Below, one piece after another: positions 62,515 to 64,000 of a stretch of 64,000 bases of DNA. The notes under the pieces are model-generated. The model saw only the letters and a list, made by a program, of their open reading frames with translations. It was not told the DNA's origin and did no database searches. The stretch's first letter is position 1; the number at the start of each line of letters is the position of its first letter. Source of the DNA: Pseudooceanicola sediminis (GTDB lineage Bacteria; Pseudomonadota; Alphaproteobacteria; Rhodobacterales; Rhodobacteraceae); assembly GCF_003575965.1 (NCBI RefSeq), contig NZ_QWJJ01000013.1:1-64000 (forward strand). The letters are read 5' to 3'. The translations under genes and the position numbers were made by a program.

Positions 62515-63660
62515 ATGAACCTTTCCAGACGAACCTTCGGATTTGGGCTGACCGCCCTTGGCCTCTCGGCCTGCAGCGGCGCCGGCGGCCCCGTGATGCG
62601 CGGCTCGAACGCGTCGGCAGAGCTGGCGGACGATCTGCGCCCGGTCCCCAATGCGGGTTATACCGCCTGGGTCGCCGCCTTTCGCAGCCGCGCCGGGGCG
62701 CAGGGGATTTCCGACGCCACCCTGTCGCGCGCATTCCGTCACGCGGGCTATCTGCCCGGCGTTGTCACCCGAGACCGCAACCAGACCGAATTCACCCGCA
62801 CGCTGGAGGACTACCTCTCCATCGCCGCGTCGGACGAACGTGTCGCCAAGGGCCGTGCCGCCTTTGCCCGCCATCGCAGCACGCTGACCGCGCTGGAGGC
62901 GAAATACGGCGTCGACGCCGAAATCATCGCCGCGATCTGGGGGCTGGAGAGTTTTTACGGAGAGCGGCGCGGCAATGTGCCCGTGATCTCGTCGACCTCG
63001 ACGCTGGCCTATGACGGGCGGCGCGGCGCATTTTTCGAAAAACAGCTGATCGCGGCCCTTCGCATCGTTCAGAACGGCGATATCGACGCCGATCACATGA
63101 CCGGCAGCTGGGCCGGCGCCATGGGGCACACCCAGTTCATCCCAACATCGTACCAGTCGTTTGCGGTGGATTTCACCGGCGACGGCCGGCGTGACATCTG
63201 GTCGGACGATCCGACGGATGCGCTGGCCTCGACCGCCGCTTACCTCGCCCGCAACGGTTGGACCCGGGGCGCCCGCTGGGGCGGAGAGGTCGGCAATGGC
63301 GCGCCCGGCGGTGACATCATCCAGCCGCAGCCGGGTGGCCCGCGCTTTGCCGTCACCGGCAATTTCCGCGCCATCAAGCGCTATAACAACTCGGATTCCT
63401 ATGCCATTGGCGTCGGGCACCTGGCCGACCGCATCGGCGGGGCCGGCCCACTGCGTGCCAGCTTCCCCCCCGATGCCTATGGTCTGACCAAGGACGACCG
63501 CATCGCCCTGCAACAGCGCCTGACGGCACGGGGGTTCGACACCGGCGGCACCGACGGCGTTATCGGCCCGAAAAGCCGCGAGGCGATCAGCGCCTATCAG
63601 TCCAGCCGGGGCCTGCCCGCCAGCGGCGATCCCTCTCGCGCGCTGTTGACCAGCCTCTAG
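62515..63660 (+). CDS. Lytic murein transglycosylase (SltB type) with peptidoglycan-binding domain, Tat-type lipoprotein
   Basis: This 381-residue protein cleaves peptidoglycan. The N-terminus MNLSRRTFGFGLTALGLSAC has a twin-arginine motif (SRRTFGF) and a lipobox (LSAC), so a Tat-exported lipoprotein is predicted. The SLT_2 domain contains the catalytic Glu in IWGLESFYG, then GAMGHTQFIPTSY and YLARNGW. Residues about 315-375 form a PG-binding-1 domain (IALQQRLTARGFDTGGTDGV). ATG 62515 begins the signal; a longer frame upstream overlaps trpA. Confidence 0.93.
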   Translation: MNLSRRTFGFGLTALGLSACSGAGGPVMRGSNASAELADDLRPVPNAGYTAWVAAFRSRAGAQGISDATLSRAFRHAGYLPGVVTRDRNQTEFTRTLEDYLSIAASDERVAKGRAAFARHRSTLTALEAKYGVDAEIIAAIWGLESFYGERRGNVPVISSTSTLAYDGRRGAFFEKQLIAALRIVQNGDIDADHMTGSWAGAMGHTQFIPTSYQSFAVDFTGDGRRDIWSDDPTDALASTAAYLARNGWTRGARWGGEVGNGAPGGDIIQPQPGGPRFAVTGNFRAIKRYNNSDSYAIGVGHLADRIGGAGPLRASFPPDAYGLTKDDRIALQQRLTARGFDTGGTDGVIGPKSREAISAYQSSRGLPASGDPSRALLTSL

Positions 63661-63736
63661 TCCGCGCCAAACAGGCATTGCCCCCTGCCCCCCGGATTGG
63701 TAAAAAATCCTAACCACAGTCCGGGGGACCGCCGCG

Positions 63737-64000
63737 ATGCCCGTCATCACCAACATCAACGATCTCAAGCGCCTGCACAAACGCCGCACGCCCAAGATGT
63801 TCTACGACTACTGCGAAAGCGGATCGTGGAGCGAACAGACCTTCCGCGAGAACACCTCGGATTTCGACCAGATCCGCCTGCGCCAGCGCGTCGCCGTCGA
63901 CATGTCCGACCGGTCGCTGGAAACCGAGATGATCGGCCAGAAGGTCACCATGCCCGTCGCCCTGGCCCCCGTGGGCCTGACCGGGATGCAGCGCGCGGAT
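63737..64000 (+). CDS. L-lactate dehydrogenase-type FMN-dependent alpha-hydroxy-acid oxidising protein (partial)
   Basis: The gene starts at ATG 63737 and runs off the window; 88 residues are visible. They begin MPVITNINDLKRLHKRRTPK and contain MFYDYCESGSWSEQTFREN, FDQIRLRQRVAVDMSDR and PVALAPVGLTGMQ, the N-terminal FMN-binding part of the LldD/glycolate-oxidase family. The complete protein would oxidise L-lactate or another 2-hydroxy acid to the keto acid. No catalytic residues of the C-terminal part can be examined. Confidence 0.88.
   Translation, partial: MPVITNINDLKRLHKRRTPKMFYDYCESGSWSEQTFRENTSDFDQIRLRQRVAVDMSDRSLETEMIGQKVTMPVALAPVGLTGMQRAD

Noticed and set aside
62101-63795. Minus-strand open frame of 564 codons opposite the transglycosylase
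   Set aside because: It shadows trpA and a transglycosylase with clear motifs.

Overview
The window is GC-rich, tightly packed DNA that looks like the chromosome of an alphaproteobacterium, most likely a Rhodobacteraceae (Roseobacter-type) bacterium. The evidence is a TAXI-type fused TRAP transporter, frequent 4-base gene overlaps, the ychF-trpA-transglycosylase-lldD neighbourhood, a Rhodobacterales-style intergenic repeat before trpA, and the protein families present. This placement is inferred from content and no database was searched.

Region 1 (about 1-17.4 kb, minus strand) is a long catabolic and transport block. Read in the direction of transcription it holds a branched-chain-amino-acid-type ABC importer (livHMGF plus binding protein), a TAXI-TRAP importer, an SDR dehydrogenase, a ribose-type ABC importer, a zinc alcohol dehydrogenase and a three-subunit molybdenum hydroxylase. 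Region 2 (17.7-28.5 kb, mostly plus strand) holds an FAD aromatic-type hydroxylase, two maleate-isomerase-like proteins, a PuuE/imidase-like deacetylase-fold hydrolase, two SDRs, a metallo-beta-lactamase-fold hydrolase, an isocitrate-lyase/PEP-mutase-type lyase, an isochorismatase-type amidase, two GntR regulators (FCD and UTRA types) and an AbrB-type membrane protein. Together these parts suggest an oxidative route for an N-heterocycle that passes through a cyclic imide and a half-amide to a maleate-type diacid. The substrate is unknown and the exact combination does not match a pathway I can name. A short motif (TGGACAAAT-like) recurs at three of its promoters, and an 11-bp tandem repeat (GATACCGNNNN) occurs at two places in it.

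Region 3 (28.6-35.1 kb) is a cobalamin-riboswitch-controlled B12 uptake and salvage operon (btuB, btuF, btuC, btuD, cbiZ), followed by rsgA. Region 4 (35.2-38.6 kb) holds an FkbM methyltransferase and a two-gene signalling unit: a membrane GGDEF-EAL protein and a small secreted protein of the sulfite-oxidase/molybdopterin-fold type that contains no cysteine.

Region 5 (39-52 kb, minus strand) appears to be one long transcription unit: an oligopeptide-type ABC importer (fused ATPase, binding protein, two permeases), three glycosyltransferases, a very unusual ABC-exporter-like protein with a degenerate nucleotide-binding domain, and a stand-alone cyclic-nucleotide-binding protein. Region 6 (52-58.6 kb) continues the cell-surface theme with more glycosyltransferases, a polysaccharide-deacetylase-fold protein, a nucleotide-sugar dehydrogenase and a large metallophosphoesterase.

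Region 7 (58.6-64 kb) is housekeeping: tRNA-Ser(GCU), an SH3/DUF1236-type secreted protein with a clear terminator, ychF, trpA, a Tat-type lipoprotein lytic transglycosylase, and the start of an L-lactate dehydrogenase-type gene that runs off the window. No insertion sequence, prophage or CRISPR array was seen.
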